64,000 bases of DNA, from contig NZ_JAMXFD010000001.1 in assembly GCF_025370875.1 (NCBI RefSeq), positions 162,182-226,181 of the forward strand. Reading direction: 5' to 3'. This document shows, piece by piece, positions 17,617-27,581 of this stretch; positions within the stretch are counted from its first letter, which is position 1, and each line of letters begins with the position of its first letter. This DNA comes from Laspinema palackyanum D2c. GTDB taxonomy: Bacteria; Cyanobacteriota; Cyanobacteriia; Cyanobacteriales; Laspinemataceae. The translations under genes were made by a program, and so were the position numbers. Under the pieces are notes generated by a model, which was not told where the DNA came from, did not search any database, and was given only the letters and a program-made list of their open reading frames with translations.

Positions 17617-18972
17617 ATGAATGCAGACGAAACACACAATCCAGAACCCTTAGAAACTCAGGACAAATCCGACTCCCCAGAGCCGTTTGAGGCTTCCTCC
17701 TCCTCATCGCTCTCGGAGGATTCCACTCAGGGGATCAATCTCTCAGAAGACCTCTGGAAAGAGCCAGAACCCTCTATCCCCGATGAAGCGGCACTACCCC
17801 TACCAGAGTTGACCCTACCACGGGCGGAGTCGCAGAACTGGGAACCGGAAGCGGAACTCCCAGTGGAACCCTCGGACCTACCGGAGGAAGAACCACCGGC
17901 AGAGGAACTCACGGAGGAAGAACCACCGGAGGAAGAACCACCGACGGAAGAACCCCCGACGGAGGAGATTGCGTCTCCCCCCTTGGCGATTGAGGATGAA
18001 GCGGCATCCTTGGCGCGACGGGTGGCGCAATTACAGGAACAAGAACGGGAACTCAAAGCTGCTATTTTGCAATTGCAGGCGAGTCGTGCCGAACTCTTGC
18101 AAGAACAGACAGAAACCCAAGCAGCGATCGGTCGCTTGGTCCAAGATGCCTTAACCGAACTGGAACAGCGCAAGCACAATTTACAAATTTCTGTAGAACA
18201 ACTGGAACGCCGCCAAGAACGCATCCGCACGGAAATGCGAACCACCTTTGCTGGGGTGTCCCAAGACCTCGCGATTCGGGTTCAGGGCTTTAAAGACTAT
18301 CTGTCCGGCAGTTTGCAGGATTTGGTCAATTCCGTGGAACAACTGGAGTTAACCCCGCCAGAACCGGAACCGGCGAAAATGCCTCCGAAAGCAGCAGCAA
18401 AAGGTGGCGATCGCACGGGTTCACCCACTCCCACCTTTGGCGAACAGCCGTTTCAAGACCGCGCAAAACAGATTCGCCGGTTGTTGGATAAATATCGCAC
18501 CATGCCGGACTATTATGGTCCGCCGTGGCAAGTCCGGCGCACCTTTGAACCCGTACACGCCGAACGGCTTTCCAACTGGTTTTTTACCCAAGGTGCAAGA
18601 GGTGCAGTCCGGAGCTTGGGGAGTCGCTTACAAAATATTCTGGTGGCATCAGCAGCCATTTCGGTCCTGAAGAGTCTCTATGGCGATCGCCTCCGCACCC
18701 TCGTCCTCGCCAATTCTCCCGAACGTCTCGGCGAATGGCGCAGGGGTTTACAGGACTGTCTCGGCATTTCCCGGATTGATTTTGGTCCAGAAGGGGGCGT
18801 GGTTCTCTTTGAGGCTCCCGAAGCCCTCTCCCAAAAAGCGGACCGCTTGCTTAAACAGAAGCAAGTTCCGCTAATTTTGATTGATGAAACGGAAAACCAA
18901 ATCAACCTTGGACTCCTCCAATTCCCCCTCTGGTTAGCATTTGCTGCTGATCCAGAATTGCCTACCCTTTAA
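17617..18972 (+). CDS. DUF3086 protein with acidic Pro/Glu repeats and coiled coil
   Basis: The 451-aa protein has three parts. Residues about 1-125 are disordered, acidic and include tandem EEPP(T/E)EE repeats. Residues about 130-215 form a coiled coil (ARRVAQLQEQERELKAAILQLQ). The C-terminal half is the DUF3086 domain found next to plsY in many cyanobacteria (PFQDRAKQIRRLLDKYRTMPDYYGPPWQVRRTFEPVHAERL). No membrane segment is visible. The function is unknown; conserved synteny with plsY and mlaE hints at membrane biogenesis. The repeat tract is prone to length change. Confidence 0.85.
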   Translation: MNADETHNPEPLETQDKSDSPEPFEASSSSSLSEDSTQGINLSEDLWKEPEPSIPDEAALPLPELTLPRAESQNWEPEAELPVEPSDLPEEEPPAEELTEEEPPEEEPPTEEPPTEEIASPPLAIEDEAASLARRVAQLQEQERELKAAILQLQASRAELLQEQTETQAAIGRLVQDALTELEQRKHNLQISVEQLERRQERIRTEMRTTFAGVSQDLAIRVQGFKDYLSGSLQDLVNSVEQLELTPPEPEPAKMPPKAAAKGGDRTGSPTPTFGEQPFQDRAKQIRRLLDKYRTMPDYYGPPWQVRRTFEPVHAERLSNWFFTQGARGAVRSLGSRLQNILVASAAISVLKSLYGDRLRTLVLANSPERLGEWRRGLQDCLGISRIDFGPEGGVVLFEAPEALSQKADRLLKQKQVPLILIDETENQINLGLLQFPLWLAFAADPELPTL

Positions 18973-19051
18973 CCCTTTGGGTCTTTGGTCCTTACCTAAG
19001 GACCAACCCCAAACTTGACTCTAAATTGCTTAAAACTGAGGATAAACGTTT

Positions 19052-19735
19052 ATGAGTTTGTGGCTAATTTTAAATGGGTTGTTGTTAATTGCTGCTTACC
19101 TATTTGGTTCATTCCCTACAGGTTATATTGTGGCTCGACAGTTGAAGGGAATTGATATTCGTCAAGAAGGGTCGGGTTCAACCGGGGCGACTAATGTCCT
19201 GAGAACTGTGGGGAAAGGACCGGCTTTGGTGGTGTTTCTGGTGGATATTTTAAAAGGGATAGCCGCGATCGCCCTGGTGCGTTTTGCTTACGCTTTGCCA
19301 GTGGTCCAGAAACTCGCTGCAAATATTGGACCTGCTGCCAGTTGGCTGTCTTGGATGGTCATCCTCGCTGGATTAGGGGCGTTGTTGGGTCATACCAAAT
19401 CAATCTGGATTAATTTCAAAGGTGGAAAGGCGGTTGCCACCAGTTTAGGGGTGCTATTTGCTCTAAATTGGGCGATCGCCCTCGCCGGGTTTGGGGTCTT
19501 TGGAATTGTCCTAGCCTTTACCCGCATTGTCTCCCTCAGTTCAATGTTAGCCGCCCTCGCCCTACCGGGGATCATGTTTGCAATGCATCAACCCCTGTCC
19601 TATCAAATTTTTATGTTAGCGGCTTCCCTCTATGTCATCTGGCTACACCGCAGCAATATTAATCGCCTACTTTCTGGCACCGAACCCCGCATCGGCCAAA
19701 AGTTACCCCAACCCTCGGAAAGTATTCCCTCTTAG
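19052..19735 (+). CDS. plsY: Glycerol-3-phosphate acyltransferase PlsY
   Basis: PlsY transfers an acyl group from acyl-phosphate to glycerol-3-phosphate, the first step in phosphatidate synthesis. The 227-aa membrane protein carries its three cytoplasmic motifs: GSFPTGYIVAR, GSGSTGATNVLRTVGK and GHTKSIWINFKGGKAVATSLG. The C-terminal ~20 residues form a polar tail. It is the last gene of the mlaE-DUF3119-DUF3086 run, 79 bp after DUF3086. Confidence 0.93.
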   Translation: MSLWLILNGLLLIAAYLFGSFPTGYIVARQLKGIDIRQEGSGSTGATNVLRTVGKGPALVVFLVDILKGIAAIALVRFAYALPVVQKLAANIGPAASWLSWMVILAGLGALLGHTKSIWINFKGGKAVATSLGVLFALNWAIALAGFGVFGIVLAFTRIVSLSSMLAALALPGIMFAMHQPLSYQIFMLAASLYVIWLHRSNINRLLSGTEPRIGQKLPQPSESIPS

Positions 19736-19865
19736 GATGGCAGTACAGTAGCCAGAAAATTACGGAATTGGGTTACAAAAATGCAGGGAATTAGCAACAG
19801 ATTCCGTTGGTAAAATCTGGTTTTTTGTCTATCTCATACTATTAAAATGTCCTAGGACTGGATAC

Positions 19866-20014
19866 AGCAACAACCGACGGGGGTTTAAACGATTGGCGGC
19901 CTCATAGCTAAAGTCGTCTAAAGACGACTGCAAATCTTATACCGTGGTGTTTTCAGTCGGTTTCAACCGACTTTAGCTGTTAGGCGGGGGTTTAAACCCC
20001 CGCCGGGTGTTGCT
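19866..20014. mobile_element. MITE-like element with long imperfect terminal inverted repeats
   Basis: About 50 bp at each end are inverted copies of each other: left CAGCAACAACCGACGGGGG, TTTAAAC, then TAGCTAAAGTCG; right CGACTTTAGCTGTTAGGCGGGGG, TTTAAACCCCC, then GGTGTTGC. Inside lie two further hairpins (AGTCGTCTAAAGACGACT and CAGTCGGTTTCAACCGACT), and a 22-bp perfect palindrome sits at 19983-20004. No ORF is present. It lies in the gap between convergent plsY and proC. The size and structure fit a non-autonomous mobile element; target duplications could not be defined. Confidence 0.65.
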
Positions 20015-20035
20015 AGACGCAGATGCCTAGTTCGT

Positions 20036-20845
20036 TTAACTTCCTAGTTGTCGCGATCGCTCCGTTGCTGCTTCCACAGCTTCGATACAGGCGGAGCGAA
20101 ATCCGGCTTTTTCTAACTGCGCGACTCCCGCTATAGTTGTGCCTCCGGGACTGGTTACCCGGTCTTTCAGTTCTGCCGGGTGCAGTTGGGTTTCTTGAAT
20201 CAGAGTCGCTGTTCCCAATACGGTTTGTAAGGCGAGTTGGGCGGCAATGGCTCGGGGTAGACCAGCACGAACGCCGCCATCTGTCAAGGCTTCGACAAAA
20301 ATTGCTACATAAGCGGGTCCAGAACCGGAGAGGCCGGTGACGGCATCCATCAAAGACTCGGGAACCTGGACTACATCTCCCACGGCTTGTAAGACGGTTT
20401 TGGCCCGTTCGAGGTGTTCGGGTTGGACTTGAGTTCCTGGGGCGATCGCAGTAATCCCAGCACCAACAGTTGCCGGGGTATTCGGCATGGAGCGGACAAT
20501 TGGTGCGCCGGGAAAAGCCCGTTCTAATTTACTTAGGGGGACTCCGGCTAAAATGGATAGGATGACTGGGACTTGTCCATTTTGGCCGGGGGAAGGTAAG
20601 GCAGCGGTGACGGACTCAAAGACTTGGGGTTTGATGGCGAGGAGCAAGACTTCTGTTGCTGCCGCCACCTTTGCATTGTCTCCAGTGACTCCGACCCCAT
20701 ACTGTTTCGCTAAAAACTCGCGTCGCTGCTGCACGGGATCGCTAATCAGAATATCCTGTGGCTGATAAGCGGCACGAGCAATTAGGCGGGATAGGAGCGC
20801 TTCTCCCATTACCCCGCCTCCAATAATTCCTAGTTTTACCAACAA
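20036..20845 (-). CDS. proC: Pyrroline-5-carboxylate reductase
   Basis: ProC makes proline from pyrroline-5-carboxylate with NAD(P)H. The 269-aa protein begins with the Rossmann motif GIIGGGVMGEALLSRL and carries AIKPQV, SMPNTPATVGAGITAI and the dimer or substrate region GLSGSGPAYV...LTDGGVRAGLPRAIAAQLA...LKDRVTSPGGTTIAGV. The start appears to be a TTG (20845). It is the last gene of the leftward pipX-pipY-sepF-proC group; the sepF-proC-yggS linkage is also seen in other bacteria. Confidence 0.93.
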   Translation of the reverse strand: MLVKLGIIGGGVMGEALLSRLIARAAYQPQDILISDPVQQRREFLAKQYGVGVTGDNAKVAAATEVLLLAIKPQVFESVTAALPSPGQNGQVPVILSILAGVPLSKLERAFPGAPIVRSMPNTPATVGAGITAIAPGTQVQPEHLERAKTVLQAVGDVVQVPESLMDAVTGLSGSGPAYVAIFVEALTDGGVRAGLPRAIAAQLALQTVLGTATLIQETQLHPAELKDRVTSPGGTTIAGVAQLEKAGFRSACIEAVEAATERSRQLGS

Positions 20846-20935
20846 CGGTTGCTAATTTCCTGTAAAGGGTTTAAGGTCCTTGGTCAACTTGGCTATAAGG
20901 GCGATCGCTGACCAAGAACGGTTCATTTACTTTGC

Positions 20936-21541
20936 CTACTGTGCCATCCGGACTTGTTCCGGGGTCCAGCTTGTTTGGACAGAGGGAGGACGGGCGGTCC
21001 GCAGGTGGGGTTGCAGGACATCGTGAACCACACCGCTTTGAGTGCTGACTTGAACACAGCTGGGGGTAAACAGGAAAATGCTTTCCCCAATTCGTTCTTG
21101 ATGCCCATCTAAGGCATAAGTCCCACCGGCAATAAAATCAACGGCTCTTTGAGCTTGGTCCGGATCCATCATCGTCAGATTGAGGACGACGGATTTGCGT
21201 TCCCGCAGGGCTTGAATCGCTTGAGGCATTTCCTCAAAGGATTTCGGCTCCATTACCACCACTTCAGAAATCCCGTTGGCAGCCCCAGGTAGACCGATCA
21301 CGTTATTGATAGCATTCATACTTGATCCCATTGCGCCTTCTGCTCCAACCATTCCCATTCCGGTTGTGGTCGTCCGCACGGGAGTGCGATTCCGGCGAGC
21401 TTCTGCTTCGGGAGAGGCTGCGGGTTGGTCTTGGTAAAGGTTTTGGTATCCTTCTCCTTCTATTTCGTCGTACTCATACTCGTAATCCACAGATTCGTTG
21501 AGTCCGACCATATCTCGTAGCTTAGAAAAAATCGTATTCAC
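20936..21541 (-). CDS. sepF: Cell division protein SepF
   Basis: SepF polymerises on the membrane and links FtsZ to it; in cyanobacteria it is essential for Z-ring assembly. The 201-aa protein has an N-terminal amphipathic helix ([12 protein letters not shown]), an acidic Tyr-rich linker ([17 protein letters not shown]), and the C-terminal globular domain ([53 protein letters not shown]). The start is a GTG at 21541. It lies about 540 bp downstream of pipY, so it may have its own promoter. Confidence 0.92.
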   Translation of the reverse strand: MNTIFSKLRDMVGLNESVDYEYEYDEIEGEGYQNLYQDQPAASPEAEARRNRTPVRTTTTGMGMVGAEGAMGSSMNAINNVIGLPGAANGISEVVVMEPKSFEEMPQAIQALRERKSVVLNLTMMDPDQAQRAVDFIAGGTYALDGHQERIGESIFLFTPSCVQVSTQSGVVHDVLQPHLRTARPPSVQTSWTPEQVRMAQ

Positions 21542-22082
21542 GGCTTTTGCTCCATCAAAACTAGGGTAACATCAGGGCATTCTGTCTAAAATCCCCATTC
21601 CAGCCCAAATCAATTTTGGATGTTAGTTCGGTATAGACTCAGGTTCCGACTCAATCAACCCCTAATCAGAGGTGGAGTTCCAACGACTGAGTGCGGCTTA
21701 ACCCTTGGCTCCCGCTTCGGTTATAGATGCCCTTGAGCGTGACTGAGCGCCGGGGTAAACCCCGTTGAGGAAGGAACTCTCTCCTAATAGGAAATGCACT
21801 CCATTCGCCATGCCCAACCCTACCCAAGTTATCAGTTTATTGTATATTGCCATAAGTTGCCGATTATGCCCAAAATTTTCCAGACTTCTTGCTGGGAATT
21901 TGGTGCAATCGGGGGCGGTGGTTGATCACTATAATTGAAAACTGGATTTGAATGGGATTTGAACTGGATTTGGGAGGGGTGGAACCCGGAGATTGCCGAT
22001 CGCGATTGGGATTGGACTAAAGGGGGTAAGGGGAAATGATTCGCCCACCTTTTCCTCAATTCTAACGGTCCGGGGCTAGATT
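21542..22082. other. Intergenic gap between pipY and sepF
   Basis: This 541-bp stretch lies upstream of sepF and downstream of pipY (both leftward). It probably holds the sepF promoter. I see no hairpin, RNA gene or real ORF; the open frame at 21832-22206 overlaps pipY in another frame and looks like chance. Confidence 0.4.
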
Positions 22083-22748
22083 TTACGGCGATCGCTCTCC
22101 AAATAGGATTGTCCCTAGTCTGACCATTGTGGACCCAGATTGGACAGCTAAATGATAATCCCCTGACATTCCCATTGATAACTCCTGCATGGAAATCTGA
22201 TCCCAATTTTGGGCCTGGATTTCTTGAGCGAGTTGACGAGTGCGCTCGAACAGGGCCAGGGTTTTTGCTTGATCCAATCCCAAGGGGGGAATGGTCATTA
22301 ATCCTTTGATTTCTAAGTTTTTACATTGATTTAGGGTCGCTAAATCCTCGATGAGTTCAGGAATCTGCCACCCAGATTTGTTGGGGTCGGGTACGATTTT
22401 TACTTGGAGGCAGACTTTTGGTTTAATTTCGAGTCCGTCCGCCAAGCGATCGATTCGTTGCGCTAATTTCAAACTATCAATAGAATGGATCCACTGAAAG
22501 TGGTCTAAAGCGGGTTTAACTTTATTACTTTGTAGGTGTCCAATCAGGTGCCAGGTTAGACCGGGCAGGTCCCCGAGTTGCTCCGATTTCGCTTGGGCTT
22601 CCTGAAGGCGACTTTCCCCAAAATCTCGAATTCCCGCCTGATAAGCTTGCATCATGGCATCCACCGACACCTGTTTGGTGACGGCAATCAGTCGGACTGA
22701 TTCGGGTAAGTGGGCGCGGATCTGAGCAATCCGTTGGGCGATCGTCAT
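22083..22748 (-). CDS. pipY: PLP-binding homeostasis protein PipY (YggS/PROSC family)
   Basis: The 221-aa protein is a single-domain alanine-racemase-like barrel. The PLP lysine is Lys25 in RLIAVTKQVSVDAM; FGESRLQEAQAK, WHLIGHLQSNKVK, KVCLQVKI, LMTIPPLG and ELSMGMSGDYHLAVQSGSTMVRLGTILFG are family signatures. It manages free PLP levels and amino-acid balance and has no known enzymatic activity. It overlaps pipX by 4 bp (ATGA), the known pipX-pipY bicistronic arrangement of cyanobacteria. Confidence 0.94.
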   Translation of the reverse strand: MTIAQRIAQIRAHLPESVRLIAVTKQVSVDAMMQAYQAGIRDFGESRLQEAQAKSEQLGDLPGLTWHLIGHLQSNKVKPALDHFQWIHSIDSLKLAQRIDRLADGLEIKPKVCLQVKIVPDPNKSGWQIPELIEDLATLNQCKNLEIKGLMTIPPLGLDQAKTLALFERTRQLAQEIQAQNWDQISMQELSMGMSGDYHLAVQSGSTMVRLGTILFGERSP

Positions 22749-23014
22749 TGAAACGTGCGTTTGTGGATGAGTTGAAGTTCAGCGAATTCCTGAGTTTGCC
22801 CCATGCGTCTGAGCAATCGCAAGCGGTTTTCGACGAGGAGGCGAGCATCGGCACGGGTGACCGGCTCAAATCTTAACCCGTCTATGCCAGAAAGCGCTAA
22901 AAAAAATAGGCGTTGGGCATAGAGGGTCGTGAACAACTCCTGATTTTGTTCGATCAGACACACCCGATAGAGTAGACCAAAAGTAGGATGATTTAAGTAA
23001 GTTTCAGTGTTCAT
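22745..23014 (-). CDS. pipX: PipX, NtcA coactivator and PII-interacting protein
   Basis: The 89-aa protein matches PipX in length and sequence: TYLNHPTFGLLYRVCLIEQNQELFTTLYAQRLFF is the Tudor-like domain that contacts either NtcA or PII, and VTRADARLLVENRLRLLRRMGQ forms the C-terminal helices. PipX boosts NtcA-dependent transcription when 2-oxoglutarate is high and is sequestered by PII when nitrogen is plentiful. Translation is coupled to pipY by the overlapping start. I did not find a convincing NtcA box (GTA-N8-TAC) just upstream. Confidence 0.95.
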   Translation of the reverse strand: MNTETYLNHPTFGLLYRVCLIEQNQELFTTLYAQRLFFLALSGIDGLRFEPVTRADARLLVENRLRLLRRMGQTQEFAELQLIHKRTFQ

Positions 23015-23433
23015 TCAGGTTCAGATGAGTACCGTTAATCATAACGGTTATAGAGTCACTAAGGTCCCTCTGGCGGAGTCAGTTGGTATGGAGTTTCGGG
23101 ATGTGACCCGTTTCTCCCCTGAGTTTTTGCCGCAAGCTTGGACGGGGATAATTTTATCAGAAATCGTGGAAATCCCCATACTCTTAGGCTAGGGATAGAT
23201 AATAAATTCAATAATTCTTCCCCGGAGTGGCCGCGTCTCGTGTTCTACGACTCATCACCGAGGGAGACACTCCCTCTCGTCAATTCTATTATCTAACTGC
23301 TGCAAAATGACCTACTTTCTTCTTTTAAGCTGCAGCTAGATTCTCATCTTCTGCACCGCCATCAAATTGGAGTGATTGCTGCATTAATCATCGGCATTTT
23401 TATCACATCTGGAGCGAGCGATCGCCATTGTCA

Positions 23434-24954
23434 TCACCCTTCACCGGATGCGATCGCCATCTGCAATGCCGCCAGTTGGGCGCGGGCTTTATCTAGGGAC
23501 TCATACCATTCTTTTTCCGGTTCACTATCAGCAACAATTCCGGCCCCCACTTGTCCCCAGACTCGATAGTTTTTTCCATCATTTTTGGCAGTTTCCGATG
23601 CCTCTGGCGCAAATAATAAGGTCCGAATCAAAATATTCAAATCAAGCTGTCCTCGCCAGTCTAAATAACCACAGGAACCATAAAACAGACTGCGCCGCAC
23701 TGGTTCTAGTTCTTCAATAATTTCCATGCATCGGACTTTGGGACAGCCGGTAATAGTGCCACCAGGAAAGGTGGCGCGAATTAAATCAATACTATCGCGA
23801 TCGCCACGGAGAGTACCCACGGCATTACTCACCAAATGCATGACATGACTGTACCGTTCAATGGTCAACAATTCGTTAACTTCTACCGTTCCCCATTCGC
23901 AAACTCTCCCTAAATCATTTCGTTCCAAATCGACCAACATAATATGTTCGGCACGTTCTTTCCGGTTAGCGAGTAATTCCCTGGCGAGTTGTTCATCCAG
24001 TTCGGGCGTTTTCCCCCTAGCACGAGTTCCAGCAATCGGACGAGTCTGGGCAGTTTTTCCTTGTAATTGCACCAATCGTTCCGGAGAACAACTCACCACA
24101 TCTCCCCAGGGAGTCCGCCAATAACTAGCAAAGGGAGAGGGATTAATAGTATGCAAGGTCCGATAAACGTCCCAACTTTCCTGCTGAGTTGTTGTTTCAA
24201 ATCGCAGAGATAAATTGGCTTGAAATATATCCCCAGCGGTGATATATTTTTGTGCTTTCCTAACCCGTTCTTCATAGTCAAATTGGGACAAATGAAACTG
24301 GGGGTAAGGGGAAATAACACCTTCGGTATTAGGGGATTGGTGAGGAGAGGGTTCCGGGGTGAAAGAGTTTTCTAATTTCTGTTCGAGGAGGTCCAGTTCA
24401 TCGCGATCGCTACTGGCAATCCACAACTGTTGTTGATGATGGTCAAGAATTGCAAAGTTGGCGGGTTCATACCAGTAACTCACCGGAAAGGGCAGGGGAT
24501 CATCGTTCAAATGGGGGAGGTTTTCAATTTCCCAGGCTAAATCATACCCCAACCATCCTAACCATCCTCCGGTGAAAGGAAGCGCATCGCGATTAAGGAG
24601 TGGGAGGGAATCAAGTTCTTGAATGGGTTCAGATTTTTCTGGCTGTTTGCGCTTAAGCAATTGCCGCAAACTAGGCAGAATTTCTCCAACTTCTGGCGTC
24701 CACAATTGAGGACGGTTGTCAATCCATCTCGGTGCACCGGCACAGATAGAATATCTCGCTTCTGGAATGGGAGTGGGAGTCGGATAAGGACTTTCTAAAA
24801 GGGTGGCGATCGCCGCTTCTGGTTGCTTGTTTTCAGATTGAGGGATGAGAAATAAGGCCTCAAAGACTTGAGTACCCGTCCGCTGTTTTAACGGCAGCGA
24901 TCGCCAATACCAAGGGGGAATGGATGTTGTATTTAATCGCTTCACACTTGCCAT
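23434..24954 (-). CDS. Chorismate-binding enzyme (anthranilate / aminodeoxychorismate synthase component I family)
   Basis: The protein converts chorismate, with glutamine-derived ammonia, to anthranilate or aminodeoxychorismate. Signatures are FTGGWLGWLGYDLAWEIE, FSASYWRTP-like FASYWRTPWGDVVSCSPERLV, RPIAGTRARGKTPELDE, RAEHIMLVDLERNDLGRVC and FPGGTITGCPKVRCMEIIEELEP. The PIAGT motif has Ala, as in TrpE, where PabB usually has a Lys. The C-terminal GAGIVADSEPEKEWYESLDKA looks PabB-like, so the product is left open. The frame extends to 25038; the ATG at 24954 (MASVKRLN) gives 506 aa and overlaps the upstream ecfT end by 13 bp, suggesting coupling. Confidence 0.88.
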   Translation of the reverse strand: MASVKRLNTTSIPPWYWRSLPLKQRTGTQVFEALFLIPQSENKQPEAAIATLLESPYPTPTPIPEARYSICAGAPRWIDNRPQLWTPEVGEILPSLRQLLKRKQPEKSEPIQELDSLPLLNRDALPFTGGWLGWLGYDLAWEIENLPHLNDDPLPFPVSYWYEPANFAILDHHQQQLWIASSDRDELDLLEQKLENSFTPEPSPHQSPNTEGVISPYPQFHLSQFDYEERVRKAQKYITAGDIFQANLSLRFETTTQQESWDVYRTLHTINPSPFASYWRTPWGDVVSCSPERLVQLQGKTAQTRPIAGTRARGKTPELDEQLARELLANRKERAEHIMLVDLERNDLGRVCEWGTVEVNELLTIERYSHVMHLVSNAVGTLRGDRDSIDLIRATFPGGTITGCPKVRCMEIIEELEPVRRSLFYGSCGYLDWRGQLDLNILIRTLLFAPEASETAKNDGKNYRVWGQVGAGIVADSEPEKEWYESLDKARAQLAALQMAIASGEG

Positions 24955-25931
24955 CCCCATAAGAAACGCATCCCCCAAAATCCTACCAATATGGCGATCG
25001 CCACCCAGTCTCCATTTCTCAGTTTTAACGGATGCCACTGCACCCGATGGGTGTTCGGGGTAGTAAATCCTCGCACCTGCATCCCTCCGGCAATTTGTTG
25101 AGCACGCAATAGCAGATTTTCCAGCAATCTTTCTACTACAGAAAACCAGACTTTAGTGGTTCCCCGCAAGCCTAATTTTTTCCAATTAATTGCCCGAGTT
25201 CGCACAGAACGAATTAAGTTCTGAACTTCTTCTAACACTAGGGGGATAAAGCGCAGGGATAGGGTTAAAGTTAAGGCAATTTCCGTAGTGGGAATATTAA
25301 ACCGTTTCAGGGGACTCATTAACTCCTCAATTCCCGCAGCAATCTCTTCCGGGGCAGTAGTAAGTAGATAGAGATTGGTGCTATAAATTAGGGTAAAAAA
25401 TAAAGTGCTGATCCGGATTCCTAAATCCAAAGAACGACGGGTAATTGTAAACCGCCCTTGCTCAAATAGGACGTAACGGTAATCAGTGGGTTGGGGAAGT
25501 TCACTGTCAATCGTCTCCTCCGGTTCGGGGGTTTCTTCACCCCAGCCAAAGGGATTGTACCAAGGATTTCTGACGGGTGTCGGAGGGAGAGTGAGGGGTT
25601 GGCGATCGAAGGTGATTTCTTGGGCGGGAAGGCGCGGTTGGTGTTCTACCGGGAGTCCATCAGGTGCGATCGCTGTAATCAGACAAACTAACAGAGATAG
25701 GCTTAACAACCACCCCATTTGTTTGCGCCAAACTCGCAAAGGAATTAAGGCACTAATCGTAATCAAAATTAGCAGTAAAACCAACCCAAGCCGCCAAATC
25801 GGATTCGCTAAGACTGGCGCAATTAAAAAGCTCATCAACCACAGCAGTTTGACTCGCGCATCCAAGCCATGTAACCAGGTAATGGGTTGTTCTAAATACA
25901 AGCCGATAGGCAGCGATCGCAATAAATCCAT
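24942..25931 (-). CDS. Energy-coupling factor transporter transmembrane protein (EcfT/CbiQ family)
   Basis: This 329-aa membrane protein begins MDLLRSLPIGLYLEQPITWLHGLDARVKLLWL, the typical EcfT start, and ends with the coupling helices that contact the ATPases (SVRTRAINWKK...RAQQIAGGMQVRGFTTP, containing the conserved A-R-G type signature). Five or six helices are visible, with a 60-70 residue Pro-rich insert between the second and third (NPWYNPFGWGEETPEPEE). EcfT links substrate-binding S proteins to ATPases for vitamin or metal uptake; no S or A component is nearby. A plastid relative (ABCI12) is of the same type. Confidence 0.85.
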   Translation of the reverse strand: MDLLRSLPIGLYLEQPITWLHGLDARVKLLWLMSFLIAPVLANPIWRLGLVLLLILITISALIPLRVWRKQMGWLLSLSLLVCLITAIAPDGLPVEHQPRLPAQEITFDRQPLTLPPTPVRNPWYNPFGWGEETPEPEETIDSELPQPTDYRYVLFEQGRFTITRRSLDLGIRISTLFFTLIYSTNLYLLTTAPEEIAAGIEELMSPLKRFNIPTTEIALTLTLSLRFIPLVLEEVQNLIRSVRTRAINWKKLGLRGTTKVWFSVVERLLENLLLRAQQIAGGMQVRGFTTPNTHRVQWHPLKLRNGDWVAIAILVGFWGMRFLWGWQV

Positions 25932-26059
25932 CGGATTCGAGAAAGTAAATGTTCAAAGCTTCTAAAACCGCTGTCCAAGGGGTTCGGGTTCACCCTGTCT
26001 TTTTTGTAGGGGAATTTCATAAATTACCCCCACGCCGAATAGCCAGTTATTGGAACAAC

Positions 26060-27424
26060 CTAAACCTTAACGGCTCGATTGGTGGTATTATTATCCTCAA
26101 AGTCACGAGCTTTTTTCCCACGCCATAACAACCGCAATGGACTCCCAGTAAATCCCAGTTGTTCACGGAACTGACGCTCGATATAACGGCGATAATTATC
26201 GTTAAATCGTTTCGGGTCATTCACAAACAAAGCAATGGTGGGAGGTTGACTGGTAACCTGTGTCCCATAATAGATTTTGCCCTGTTTTCCTTGACGACTG
26301 GTCGGAGGGCTATGCCAATGCAAGGCATCTTTTAGCACTTCATTAATCACTGAAGTGGAAACCCGACGAGAATGTTCTTCCGCCGATTTATCAACTAAAT
26401 CAAGGATGTTTTCCACCCGTTTTCCGGTGACGGCACTCACAAAAATTGCTTCTGCCCATTCTAGGAAATAGAGGCGACTTTTGATATCTCGTTCATAGTC
26501 ATAAATGGTATAGGAATCTTTCTCGATCGCATCCCATTTATTAATCACCATGACGCAGGCGCGTCCTTCTTCTTCGATTCGTCCCGCCAGTTTTTGGTCC
26601 TGTTCCGTTACCCCATCCACGGCATCAATGACCAACAGCACCACATCCGCCCGACGAATCGCTTTAAACGCCCGGTTGATGCCAAAAAATTCTGGTCCAT
26701 ATTCCACATTTTTCTTTTTCCGAATCCCGGCAGTATCGATAATTCGGTAGGTTTTTCCGTTCCGTTCCACAAAGGTATCGATACTGTCGCGAGTCGTTCC
26801 CGAAATTGGACTAACAATTGCCCGCTTTTCTCCGACAAAGGCATTGAGTAAGCTAGATTTACCCACATTGGGACGTCCAACGATCGCCACTTTAATTTCC
26901 GGCGTTTCTTCAATTTCAGAAGGCGGGGGCAAGTGGGGAATCACCATATCTAATAAATCTCCCGTTCCACTGCCGTGAATGGCAGAAATGGGATAAGGTT
27001 CACCCATGCCTAATTCCCAAAATTCTGCCGCTTGGGTCAATCCTTCCATTAAGGATTCACACTTATTTACAGCTAGGACAACCGGGACTTTTTGATGACG
27101 CAACCAGTTGGCAATTTCGCGATCGGCTTCCGTAACCCCTTGTTGTCCATCCACAACAAACAGCGCAACGCTGGATTCGGTCAGCGCTGTCAGGACTTGT
27201 TCTCGAATTAGGGGTAAAAATTCGGTCTCATCATCAAAGACTAATCCGCCAGTATCGACGATCTGAAAATCTCGGTCTTGCCAGAAGGCATCTCGATAGG
27301 TGCGATCGCGGGTGACTCCCGGTTCATCATGGACGATCGCCTGTTTACCCCCAGCAATCCGATTGACAAGGGTTGATTTGCCCACGTTAGGGCGTCCGAT
27401 AATAGCAACTATAGGTAAAGCCAT
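26060..27424 (-). CDS. der: Ribosome biogenesis GTPase Der (EngA)
   Basis: Der has two GTPase domains in tandem and acts in 50S subunit assembly. Domain 1 has [31 protein letters not shown] and NKCE; domain 2 has [34 protein letters not shown] and [10 protein letters not shown]-terminal KH-like domain follows (about residue 350 on, [21 protein letters not shown]). The ATG at 27424 gives [13 protein letters not shown] and 454 aa; the longer frame from 27457 adds 11 unconserved residues. Confidence 0.96.
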   Translation of the reverse strand: MALPIVAIIGRPNVGKSTLVNRIAGGKQAIVHDEPGVTRDRTYRDAFWQDRDFQIVDTGGLVFDDETEFLPLIREQVLTALTESSVALFVVDGQQGVTEADREIANWLRHQKVPVVLAVNKCESLMEGLTQAAEFWELGMGEPYPISAIHGSGTGDLLDMVIPHLPPPSEIEETPEIKVAIVGRPNVGKSSLLNAFVGEKRAIVSPISGTTRDSIDTFVERNGKTYRIIDTAGIRKKKNVEYGPEFFGINRAFKAIRRADVVLLVIDAVDGVTEQDQKLAGRIEEEGRACVMVINKWDAIEKDSYTIYDYERDIKSRLYFLEWAEAIFVSAVTGKRVENILDLVDKSAEEHSRRVSTSVINEVLKDALHWHSPPTSRQGKQGKIYYGTQVTSQPPTIALFVNDPKRFNDNYRRYIERQFREQLGFTGSPLRLLWRGKKARDFEDNNTTNRAVKV

Positions 27425-27581
27425 AGAGGTGAAGGTTCCTGGGATTGAGCGAAGCAATCATATCTGTTTATTTTTTTATTATAGCGAACCGAGGCGATCG
27501 GCACGCTTATTAATTAGCCCACATCTTTACCCGGGGGCTTCCCCTCTGTAGCTAACTCCCACTCTTTAATCGCTTTTCGTC

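Noticed and set aside
17727-18245. 172-aa Ser-rich minus-strand ORF
   Set aside because: It is the antisense shadow of the acidic repeat and coiled-coil part of the DUF3086 gene.
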